Source: Mariniphaga sp963747515 | GTDB lineage: Bacteria > Bacteroidota > Bacteroidia > Bacteroidales > Prolixibacteraceae | Assembly: GCA_963747515.1 (NCBI GenBank) | Contig: CAVVFN010000007.1 | Span: 186,001-250,000 of the forward strand | Length of the DNA stretch: 64,000 nt | Reading direction: 5' to 3' | Shown: positions 8,569 to 15,651 of the stretch, one piece after another | How positions within the stretch are numbered: position 1 is the first letter of the stretch | How the letters are laid out: each line of letters begins with the position of its first letter | Made by a program: the position numbers and the translations under genes | Notes under the pieces: model-generated | Told to the model about the DNA's origin: nothing | The model's database searches: none | What the model saw: the letters and a program-made list of their open reading frames with translations, nothing else

Positions 8569-9279
8569 ATGGAAGGATTTACATATACAAACATTTTTGA
8601 AACAAAGGGTATTGAATACCTTGTAATTATTGGCTTTTTTGCTGTACTGATTCCTTTTTGGATTCTGTTGAACAGGAAAATAAAACCTGCTTACAATGTT
8701 CAAAAATCGAAAGGATTTAGTTCTGCGGGAGTTTTGCAGCTTCCTCAGGGTATTTTTTTCAGTAAGTACCACACCTGGGTCCACCTGGAGAAAAACGGAG
8801 AAGCAAAAGTTGGTTTAGACGACTTGATTTTGCATCTTACAGGTGAAGTATCGGTTGAATGTTTAAAAACACCGGGAGAGGATGTAGGAAAAGGAGAATT
8901 ACTGGCACGCATCCGGCACAATGGGCGCAGTCTGGAAATAGCTTCTCCTGTTTCGGGAAAAGTATCTGGTGCAAACGAGCTGCTTTCTGAAAATCCCAAC
9001 CTGATTAAAAATGATCCTTATCAGCAGGGATGGATCTATTCAATAAAGCCCTCGGATTGGAAGGCAGATACAGATTCCTGTTATCTGGCGGAGAATGCCG
9101 TTGATTGGGCTAAAACTGAACTGGTGCGGGTTAAAGATTTTCTGGCTGCATCATCCAGTAAAATCATGTCTGAGCCTATAGGTATGTATATGCAGGACGG
9201 AGGCGAACTATCGGAGAAAGCTTTAACCCATTTCCCGCAGGAAGTGTGGAAGGAATTTCAGAAAAGTTTTCTTTTTTGA
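8569..9279 (+). CDS. Membrane-anchored GcvH-like protein lacking the lipoyl lysine
   Basis: The 236-residue protein has one N-terminal membrane helix (about 16-36) followed by basic residues, so the rest is probably cytoplasmic. Residues about 55-165 fold like glycine-cleavage H protein (KYHTWVHLEKNGEAKVGLDD, then SLEIASPVSG). The position that carries the lipoylated lysine in GcvH is R120 here, so lipoylation at that site is not possible. A C-terminal extension (RVKDFLAAS, QDGGEL, EVWKEFQKSF) matches that of the 4727-6397 product. No gcvT or gcvP genes are nearby, so a role in glycine cleavage is unlikely. It closes the redox operon and is followed by a strong terminator. A structural role at the inner face of the NrfD subunit is inference. 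Confidence 0.82.
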   Translation: MEGFTYTNIFETKGIEYLVIIGFFAVLIPFWILLNRKIKPAYNVQKSKGFSSAGVLQLPQGIFFSKYHTWVHLEKNGEAKVGLDDLILHLTGEVSVECLKTPGEDVGKGELLARIRHNGRSLEIASPVSGKVSGANELLSENPNLIKNDPYQQGWIYSIKPSDWKADTDSCYLAENAVDWAKTELVRVKDFLAASSSKIMSEPIGMYMQDGGELSEKALTHFPQEVWKEFQKSFLF

Positions 9280-9310
9280 GGAAGGAAGAATAATTAAAAT
9301 TTGAGGCAGC

Positions 9311-9343
9311 AAAAGGCGGCATGTTTTTACATGCCGCTTTTTA
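9311..9343 (+). terminator. Rho-independent terminator after redox operon
   Basis: A perfect 9-bp stem, GCGGCATGT (9316-9324) with ACATGCCGC (9329-9337), has a TTTT loop and is followed by a T run (9338-9342). It lies 37 bp after the last gene. The A run before the stem could let it work on the other strand too, but no gene arrives from that side. Confidence 0.9.
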
Positions 9344-9544
9344 TTGGGAGAAAGTTCTTTTTCTGGCCACATATCGATTTTAACTCATAAAATAAATTTA
9401 ACTGCAAATGAACCATTAAAAAATAGAGATGTTCTGTTTTACGTAATGTAGGGATAAAAATCAAAAATATAGCCGAATGCTCATTTGAAAAATTAATCTT
9501 ATATTTAGTTAAACTATTAATTTATCATAGAGAATTAGATCATT

Positions 9545-10345
9545 ATGATATTTCATTCAACATTTGAATCCTATTACCTTTGGCTGCCCATGATTGGCTT
9601 TCTCATTGGTTTTTTTGCTTCTGTACTTGGCAGTGGAGGAGGTTTTTTTATTCTGCCGGCATTGATTTTACTTTTTAATATTCCGGCCCAAATAGCCGTG
9701 GCCACTTCCCTTGCCGCAACCTTGCCAATTTGTGTTGTTGGATCGATTGGTCACTACAGGAACAATCATATTCACTTAAAGCTGGGTATGGTATTCGCGC
9801 TTGCAGGTGTTTTTGGGGCAGTTGCCGGGGCAGAGTTGTCGAATCTGGTAACAACGGAGCAGTTGAAAACTGGTTTGGGTGTTTATTCTGCAGTTATAGC
9901 CTTTCAGATATTCATCAGCAACCGGAGAATGAAAAGAGCCAGGAAACGTGGAGTAGAAATCCCTGTATTTAGTGGTGGAAAAAAATTTCGGAGAGGGTCG
10001 TTTTATGGCTTTCTGGCCGGTGTAGTTACCGGAACTTTTGGAACCAGTGGAGCTGCACCTGTACTGGCCGGTTTATTTTCCATGCAGATCCCCTTAAAAG
10101 AAGTTGCAGGGACTTCGTTAATGATAATTACAGTAACCACTTTTTCAGCACTTGGAGCTCATTTTTTAGTTGGAAAAATTGATCTTACCCTTGTTTATTT
10201 GCTGACTTCAGGTGCAGTTATAGGCGCTGTTACAGGCCCCAGGTTTCTGGCGGGAATAAAGACTGACAAAGCCGAAAGCCCTTTTCGTAACTGGTATGCA
10301 CTGGGATTGTTTGTATTCGGAATTTTATTGATATTTAGTAGTTAA
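9545..10345 (+). CDS. TauE/SafE (TSUP) family anion permease
   Basis: This 266-residue membrane protein shows about eight hydrophobic helices and the two internal TSUP repeats. The first carries LGSGGGFFILPAL near residues 29-41, the second GTFGTSGAAPVLAGL. Family members move sulfite, sulfoacetate, thiosulfate or other organic anions across the inner membrane. Nothing here fixes the substrate. It starts 200 bp after the redox operon terminator, so it probably belongs to a separate unit together with the lipid genes that follow (18 bp gap to the CdsA-like gene). A link to sulfur compounds handled by the NrfD module is possible but unproven. Confidence 0.88.
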   Translation: MIFHSTFESYYLWLPMIGFLIGFFASVLGSGGGFFILPALILLFNIPAQIAVATSLAATLPICVVGSIGHYRNNHIHLKLGMVFALAGVFGAVAGAELSNLVTTEQLKTGLGVYSAVIAFQIFISNRRMKRARKRGVEIPVFSGGKKFRRGSFYGFLAGVVTGTFGTSGAAPVLAGLFSMQIPLKEVAGTSLMIITVTTFSALGAHFLVGKIDLTLVYLLTSGAVIGAVTGPRFLAGIKTDKAESPFRNWYALGLFVFGILLIFSS

Positions 10346-10363
10346 AGCTATGATATTTTAAGC

Positions 10364-11092
10364 ATGATCTGGACCATTTATTTTTTTATTCTGGCATACT
10401 TCCTTTTGGGATTTATCGGTTTTTATTTCATTAACCGAAAAATAAGCCACGAAGCAGCCCGGGAAAATTGGATGAAATTGGGTGTTTATTTTATTATAAT
10501 TCATATTTTGTTCTTTAGTATTGTTTTCAGTCTCTTTTTTTTCAGGATAATTTCAGTTATAATAATCGCCGGAAGTTATTACGAATTGTATAAGGTCTAC
10601 CGAAGATCAGGATACCGGGACATGCCTTTTTTTCTTATTTCAGTGGTGGTATTAAGTATGCTTTCACTCGGCTTTTATTTATTCAGCGGGTTAAACTTTC
10701 ATTTGATTTTATTTTCATTTTTGATACTTTCTATTTTCGATAGCTTCAGCCAGATTGCAGGTCAGTTGTGGGGGCGGAGAAAACTTTTCAGAAAAATCAG
10801 CCCCGGGAAAACAATAGAAGGTTTTTTGGGAGGAATAATTGTCGCCCTTTTCAGCTCCTATTGGTTGGCTGATCTCCTTGCCCCGTCGGCTTTTAATCCG
10901 ATGAGACTGGCAACGGGTATAATTGGTGCTGCATTCATTGGTGATATGATAACTTCTTTTTTTAAAAGGAGATATGATGTAAAGGATTTCAGCAATTTAA
11001 TACCCGGGCATGGAGGATTTCTCGACCGTTTCGACAGCCTGATTGCCGGAGGTGCCTTTGTGATGTTGAGTGTATTAATTTTAAAATTATAA
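10364..11092 (+). CDS. CdsA-like phosphatidate cytidylyltransferase
   Basis: The 242-residue polytopic protein ends with the CDP-diglyceride synthetase signature: SFFKRRYDVKDFSNLIPGHG followed by GFLDRFD, at about residues 197-223. The conserved K-R, K-D and H-G-G-x-x-D-R-x-D residues are present. Enzymes of this family make CDP-activated lipids from CTP and a lipid phosphate such as phosphatidate. Length is slightly short compared with E. coli CdsA (about 285) but typical of compact Bacteroidota versions. It heads three consecutive lipid-head-group genes with gaps of 36 and 42 bp, so it may be a dedicated paralogue rather than the housekeeping enzyme. Confidence 0.88.
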   Translation: MIWTIYFFILAYFLLGFIGFYFINRKISHEAARENWMKLGVYFIIIHILFFSIVFSLFFFRIISVIIIAGSYYELYKVYRRSGYRDMPFFLISVVVLSMLSLGFYLFSGLNFHLILFSFLILSIFDSFSQIAGQLWGRRKLFRKISPGKTIEGFLGGIIVALFSSYWLADLLAPSAFNPMRLATGIIGAAFIGDMITSFFKRRYDVKDFSNLIPGHGGFLDRFDSLIAGGAFVMLSVLILKL

Positions 11093-11128
11093 AAAAGATT
11101 TTTGAATGAATTAAATGATTTTTATAAG

Positions 11129-11803
11129 ATGGGAAATCAGATAGCACTAACGTTTATTTTCTTAATTGCAATCATTTCATTGCTGGTATTTACGGAACTT
11201 GTCTACCGACGGCTTGGGCTTAAAGGTGAAATTACAAGGAAAATAGCTCATTTTACGGCTACACTTTCCACTGTGACCTTTCCCTACCTTTTCAACGATC
11301 ACTGGTATGTACTCGCCCTTGCTTCTTTTTTCTTTATCCTGTTGTTTATCAGCAGGCATGGTACTCAGCTTAAATCAATACACGACATTACCAGGAAGTC
11401 GATAGGAAGTTTCCTGCTGCCTGCCTCCATATACCTTACTTTTCTTATTTCCTACAAATACGGAAACAGGTTTTATTTTATTCTCCCCATTCTGGTGCTG
11501 GCAATAAGTGATCCGGCTGCAGGAATTATGGGAATAAATATGAAAATTTACAATCACAGAATCAGAATATTCAACTATAAACTGAATAAAACCATTCTGG
11601 GATCTTCTGCTTTTTTTATCTCCAGTTTTATAATAAGCATTATTGCTTTATATTTTAACCGGATGGCTTTCGATTTAAAAACCTTCTGGCTTGCTTTTGG
11701 AATTGCTGCAGTGAGTACATTGGTTGAAATGTTCAGCTGGAGAGGAAGCGATAACCTGTTTATTCCCATGAGTGTAATTTTGATGCTGGTTTTGTTTCTT
11801 TAA
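11129..11803 (+). CDS. Diacylglycerol/polyprenol kinase-like membrane protein (DGK1/VTE5/SEC59 type)
   Basis: From ATG 11129 the protein is 224 residues; a TTG at 11102 would add nine codons. It has about six or seven membrane helices and the motifs of the dolichol/phytol/CTP-dependent diacylglycerol kinase family: GEITRKIAHF near the N-terminus, AISDPAAGIMG in the middle, KTILGSSAFF, and TLVEMFSWRGSDNLFIPMS near the C-terminus. Family members phosphorylate isoprenoid alcohols or diacylglycerol, often with CTP. The gene sits between a CdsA-like and a CDP-alcohol phosphotransferase gene, which suggests it supplies a lipid phosphate for CDP activation. Substrate is inferred only. Automatic annotation may call it phosphatidate cytidylyltransferase because of distant similarity. 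Confidence 0.8.
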   Translation: MGNQIALTFIFLIAIISLLVFTELVYRRLGLKGEITRKIAHFTATLSTVTFPYLFNDHWYVLALASFFFILLFISRHGTQLKSIHDITRKSIGSFLLPASIYLTFLISYKYGNRFYFILPILVLAISDPAAGIMGINMKIYNHRIRIFNYKLNKTILGSSAFFISSFIISIIALYFNRMAFDLKTFWLAFGIAAVSTLVEMFSWRGSDNLFIPMSVILMLVLFL

Positions 11804-11845
11804 TACGAATATTGCTATGCTGGCATAATAACAACAACAATAAAA

Positions 11846-12430
11846 ATGAAAGTAGTTGTAAAAGGAGAAAACATCATTAATGTCCCTAATTTAATCAGTT
11901 TTTACCGGCTTTTAATGTTTCCGGTAATCTTATTTTTTGCTATTGCCGGATATGAAAAATGGTTTGTTATTTTTTTTGTGATCAGCTTGATTAGTGACAT
12001 TCTGGATGGAAGTATAGCCCGGTTTTTCAATCTGAGAACGAAATTTGGTGCTGCCCTTGATAATCTTGCCGATATTGGGACTTATATACTTGCCTTGCTT
12101 GGTATTTTTCTGTTTCGCTGGGAGGAAATCGGGCCCCATGGCTGGTTGCTGTATCTCTTTTTGGTAGTTTTTGTAGTAAGTTATGTTGTGGCTTTTATCC
12201 GGTTTGGTAAGATTCCGGGTCTTCACATATATTCAGCTGTAACGGCAGGTTATTTGCAGGGAATCTTCTTTTTTATATTGTTTGTTTGGGGCTTTTATGC
12301 CTGGATGTTTTACCTGGCTGTAGGATGGGGAATTATAGCCTATACAGAAAAAATTCTTGTGCTTCTGCGACTTGATGATATAAAACCTGGTGTAAAAGGC
12401 CTTTATTGGTTAATGAAAAAAAACCAGTAA
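11846..12430 (+). CDS. CDP-alcohol phosphatidyltransferase family protein
   Basis: The 194-residue membrane enzyme has the full catalytic motif D51-x2-D54-G55-x2-A58-R59-x8-G68-x3-D72-x3-D76, in which four aspartates hold the metal ions. It transfers a phosphatidyl-type group from a CDP-lipid to an alcohol such as glycerol phosphate, inositol phosphate or a second lipid. About five helices can be seen. The length fits the PgsA-like and cardiolipin-synthase-like groups. It is the last of three lipid genes in one direction and is convergent with the QueC-like gene after 27 bp. The acceptor alcohol cannot be read from the sequence. Confidence 0.88.
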   Translation: MKVVVKGENIINVPNLISFYRLLMFPVILFFAIAGYEKWFVIFFVISLISDILDGSIARFFNLRTKFGAALDNLADIGTYILALLGIFLFRWEEIGPHGWLLYLFLVVFVVSYVVAFIRFGKIPGLHIYSAVTAGYLQGIFFFILFVWGFYAWMFYLAVGWGIIAYTEKILVLLRLDDIKPGVKGLYWLMKKNQ

Positions 12431-12457
12431 CCCAATTAAGCATTTTCCGGGGAAAAG

Positions 12458-13300
12458 TTATAGGGCATTTACCAGTATTAATTGACATTTTAACAGGTAC
12501 CTGTACCATTTATTGCTTCCGTATTTCATGCAGTTGTTATATCTTTTTATGGCTTTTGGGGGTAATCTGAAAGCAAGGCCCTCTTTAATTGCTGATTTGC
12601 AGGGGTTACATGTACCGCAAGGTTCATTTTTTACGGGATGATGGCAGAACCAGGTTTTATTCATGGTATCTTCAAATCCCAATTTTTTATATAAATCAAC
12701 CATTTCCAGTTTGGTCGTATGAAAAAGAGATACTGGAAACCTTAAGGTGCCAAAAATTTTAAGGAGATCTGCGTTTGAGTTTTCTTTATCCAATATATAA
12801 TAACTGTAGCCTTTTTTATCTATACGTATTAATTTTCCATAATTTTTAATACAGTTGTACCCTTTGCTTGTTTCGCCTTTTTCCATAGAAAATTCGAGTC
12901 CGGGAATTGTTTTTGCAAATCTGCCCAACCAATCGAATTGTGAACCTAAATTAGTTAAAGATTTTAATCTTAGGTAAGCTTCAGTTATTGATTTATCTAC
13001 TTCCAAATCCGATACATTTATCTTAATTATGGGCAGTATGGTACATTTTGTTTCTGGATGCTTCATTATATCTGCAGTAATACAGGCAATTGCATTTAAT
13101 TCCTGCTCTCTCGAACTTCTTTGATCCATTATATAAAAAGGCTGGATATCCGCTTCAAGTCTGGAAAGTTGTACCATTCTGAAAGTTGAATCGAATCCTC
13201 CTGTCCATAGAATGTTAACTTTAATTCTTGTTAAAGTATTAACTTTTGATACTTTTTCAAATAGTGACTCTTTGGGTTTAAAGGGTGGAAAATTTGACAT
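12458..13300 (-). CDS. QueC-like PP-loop ATPase (7-cyano-7-deazaguanine synthase-like)
   Basis: The 280-residue protein carries a PP-loop, WTGGFDSTF at residues 32-40, close to the SGGxDS loop used by N-type ATP pyrophosphatases to adenylate a substrate. Near the C-terminus C219-x8-C228-x2-C231-x2-C234 forms the zinc site seen in QueC. QueC turns 7-carboxy-7-deazaguanine into preQ0. However, the region between these motifs and the C-terminal tail differ from housekeeping QueC, and queD, queE and queF are absent here. It is therefore more likely a paralogue with another substrate. It stands alone, convergent with the lipid genes. No signal peptide; cytoplasmic. Confidence 0.75.
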   Translation of the reverse strand: MSNFPPFKPKESLFEKVSKVNTLTRIKVNILWTGGFDSTFRMVQLSRLEADIQPFYIMDQRSSREQELNAIACITADIMKHPETKCTILPIIKINVSDLEVDKSITEAYLRLKSLTNLGSQFDWLGRFAKTIPGLEFSMEKGETSKGYNCIKNYGKLIRIDKKGYSYYILDKENSNADLLKIFGTLRFPVSLFHTTKLEMVDLYKKLGFEDTMNKTWFCHHPVKNEPCGTCNPCKSAIKEGLAFRLPPKAIKRYNNCMKYGSNKWYRYLLKCQLILVNAL

Positions 13301-13479
13301 TTTTACGTGTGTTAAACTTTTTTGCTTATTTATTAAAACAAGTTAATAAATTAAAAAGTTTTTAAATTAATGAAGAAAAAATTATGATTTTAATACACAT
13401 AAAGGTGAGATTTCATTAAGCCAAAGAATACCTTCTTATTTGTAGTGGAAAATCAATTGCGGTTTTAAAATTTTACCGG

Positions 13480-14169
13480 ATGGTTATGGGGGGAAAACAA
13501 AAAGGCAGTTTAACGGAAGACTGGAAACGGCTGAATCGTGCTTTGGTATTAGCGGCAGCCAAAAAAATAAACGTTTATTTTATCGTATTTCTGACCCTGA
13601 TAGTTGTTGCTGCGTGAGTTGCTGAACCCTTAATTTTGAAGTTTATTTTCGATCGGCTCACTGGGGATGTTGAAATAAGCGGATTGATAAATGGCATACT
13701 TGTTTTACTTGGAGTAGTTTTATTAAAAGAGATAGCAGCTGCCGTTTCCAACTGGCTTACCTGGAGAACACGTATACGGATACACCATAACCTGCTGCGC
13801 ATTACCGTTGGTCGCCTGCACATTTTGCCGGTTGAATTTCACCGTTTGCAAGGAACCGGAGCAATAATGACAAAACTTGAGCGCGGAATTCAGGACTATT
13901 TCTTTTTACTGATCCTTATCAGAAGCATCATCTGCAATGAATGTGGAACTGGAAGCTTTTGTGCAGGAGGCTTTGCCAAAGCTTATGAAGGGATTAACCA
14001 CAGCTTAATAATAGCACACAGGCTGAAAACGGTTGTAAATGCAAATCAGATTGTGGTTTTAAATCAGGGGATGATGATAGAAAAAGGAACCCATAAAGAA
14101 TTGATGGAAAATAATGGCTATTATGCTTCACTGGTTAAAAAGCAAACCCATGGGTTGTTAAAGGTGTAA
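13480..14169 (+). pseudogene. Decayed ABC exporter (ABCB/MsbA-like)
   Basis: Starting at ATG 13480 the frame encodes the first part of an ABC exporter membrane domain, but a TGA at 13615-13617 interrupts it after 45 codons. The same frame continues through the first two helices up to about 13905. There it jumps straight to the end of the nucleotide-binding domain. In another frame 13923-14004 reads EASSAMNVELEAFVQEALPK, the region after Walker B. A frameshift near 14005 then leads to LIIAHRLKTVVNA with the H-loop histidine, and to the usual C-terminal KGTHKELMENNGYY. Walker A, Q-loop and ABC signature are missing. So there is one stop, one large internal deletion and at least one frameshift. 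Without these it would be a transporter of about 580 residues. Confidence 0.9.
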
Positions 14170-14330
14170 AGAAGGAGAAATGAGGTAAAGTCAGTAGCTT
14201 TATCAGGAAAAATTCTTTTTTTTCAAGAAAAAGGCACAAAATTTTGAAAACAACATCAATGTTTTGTAGTATTTTCAGCCTTTAAAATGAGTAAGTAAAC
14301 TATTTTAACATCAATAATTTAAATTCAACT

Positions 14331-15248
14331 ATGAAGACGTTACAAAAAAGAAGGAATTTTCTTAAGCTTTCTGCTGCAGGTGCACTTGGAATGATGGCGT
14401 TTGGTCCGCTGGCCTGCAGCTCAGCTGCTGCTACTGACAGAAAAAGATATGGTGTTGGCTTGCAGCTCTATACAATTCGTGATGCAATGGATGCAGATGT
14501 GAAGGGGTCACTTCAGAAGGTATCAGATTTAGGATATAAAAACCTGGAATTGGCAAACTATTCTGAAGGAAAATTCTATGGTTATTCTCCGGTTGAATTT
14601 AAAAAATTAGTGGACGATATGGGAATGAATATAATCAGCAGCCATACTCAGGTGGAAGCAGCCGGAATAACACTTGACAATGCACAAAAAATGGCTGATG
14701 ATCATGCTGAACTTGGTGTTAAATATTGTGTCCAGCCCTGGGTGAACGAAGAGGACAGAACCATTGAAAGTTATAAAAAAATGGTTGCCGACTGGAATGA
14801 AGTGGGAAGGATTATGAAAGGTGTAGGTATTCAGTTTGGGTATCATAACCATAATTTTGAATTTAAAAATCTGGATGGAGTAGTACCTTATTACGATATT
14901 TTTATGCCGGAAATGGATGAAGATTTGGTTACTATGGAGATCGATCTTTTTTGGGTTTCTAAAGCCGGACAGGACCCGGTGGAAATGTTCAAAAAGTATC
15001 CCGGGAGATTTAAGCTTTTTCACATGAAAGACATGTACACCAATGAAGCCCCTTTTTATGAGGTAATAAAGGACGACATCGCTCCGGTAGGCGAAGGGGT
15101 TATCAATTTTAAAAAGATACTGGAAGCAAAAGAAATTGCAGGGATGGAATATTTATTTGTAGAAGATGATAACCAGGGCAATGGAAAGCCTTTTGAGGCA
15201 CTGGAAGTCAGCATCAGTAATCTTACTACTGATATTATAAAATCGTAA
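14331..15248 (+). CDS. Exported sugar phosphate isomerase/epimerase-like TIM-barrel protein
   Basis: The 305-residue protein begins with a Tat-like motif (KRRNFLKLSAAGALG) and a possible lipobox (GPLAC, C29), so it is probably exported and may be lipidated. The rest is an AP-endonuclease-2/xylose-isomerase-like barrel. It has QLYTIRD on strand 1, SHTQ in the middle, GYHNHNFEF with metal-type histidines, and a C-terminal VGEGVINFKKIL segment. Family members isomerise or epimerise keto sugars; some are associated with 3-keto-glycoside breakdown. The ATG at 14331 gives the signal directly. A terminator follows at 15291. It stands alone on this strand, so substrate and partners are inferred only. 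Confidence 0.87.
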   Translation: MKTLQKRRNFLKLSAAGALGMMAFGPLACSSAAATDRKRYGVGLQLYTIRDAMDADVKGSLQKVSDLGYKNLELANYSEGKFYGYSPVEFKKLVDDMGMNIISSHTQVEAAGITLDNAQKMADDHAELGVKYCVQPWVNEEDRTIESYKKMVADWNEVGRIMKGVGIQFGYHNHNFEFKNLDGVVPYYDIFMPEMDEDLVTMEIDLFWVSKAGQDPVEMFKKYPGRFKLFHMKDMYTNEAPFYEVIKDDIAPVGEGVINFKKILEAKEIAGMEYLFVEDDNQGNGKPFEALEVSISNLTTDIIKS

Positions 15249-15651
15249 AGCAAAAAAGGTAATTTCCATTTTTTACCTGTTCATAATACGAAAGGGTTTA
15301 ACATTTTATGCTAAGCCCTTTTTCTTTATTGTTGTTTTAATTTTTGCTAATGTTATGTAAGGCAATTGCATAAGGAAAATTGCGGGAATCTTTAAGTAGA
15401 TATTTTTTCAGAAGATAGAGTTGTACAAAGTGATAGGGTGATTCAACCGCTTTTTATCTGAGGCATTGAGTGATTGGATCATCCAATGAAACATTCAGTT
15501 AAAAGAAACAGCCAAGCGTATAAAACAATCATATGTTTTACTTGATTTGATTAACTATTTGTATATCAAAGATTAGGTAATAACAAAAAATAATGGTACA
15601 GCTTTTGTATTTATACAGACATAAAAAACGTTTCACTTAATAATTTAAGTC
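15249..15651. other. Intergenic region with terminator and a palindrome
   Basis: The first 80 bp hold the terminator of the isomerase gene. At 15473-15487 there is a perfect 7-bp inverted repeat around one base (ATTGGAT C ATCCAAT), about 165 bp before the next start codon, a possible operator. I see nothing else that can be supported. Confidence 0.5.
15291..15326 (+). terminator. Rho-independent terminator after sugar isomerase gene
   Basis: AAAGGGTTTA (15291-15300) pairs with TAAGCCCTTT (15312-15321) with one G-T wobble, around an 11-base loop, and the stem is followed by TTCTTT. It lies about 45 bp after the stop codon. Confidence 0.75.

Noticed and set aside
4727..9279. Possible glycine cleavage system because of the GcvH-like domains
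   Set aside because: No gcvT or gcvP genes, domains are membrane-anchored, and one lacks the lipoyl lysine.
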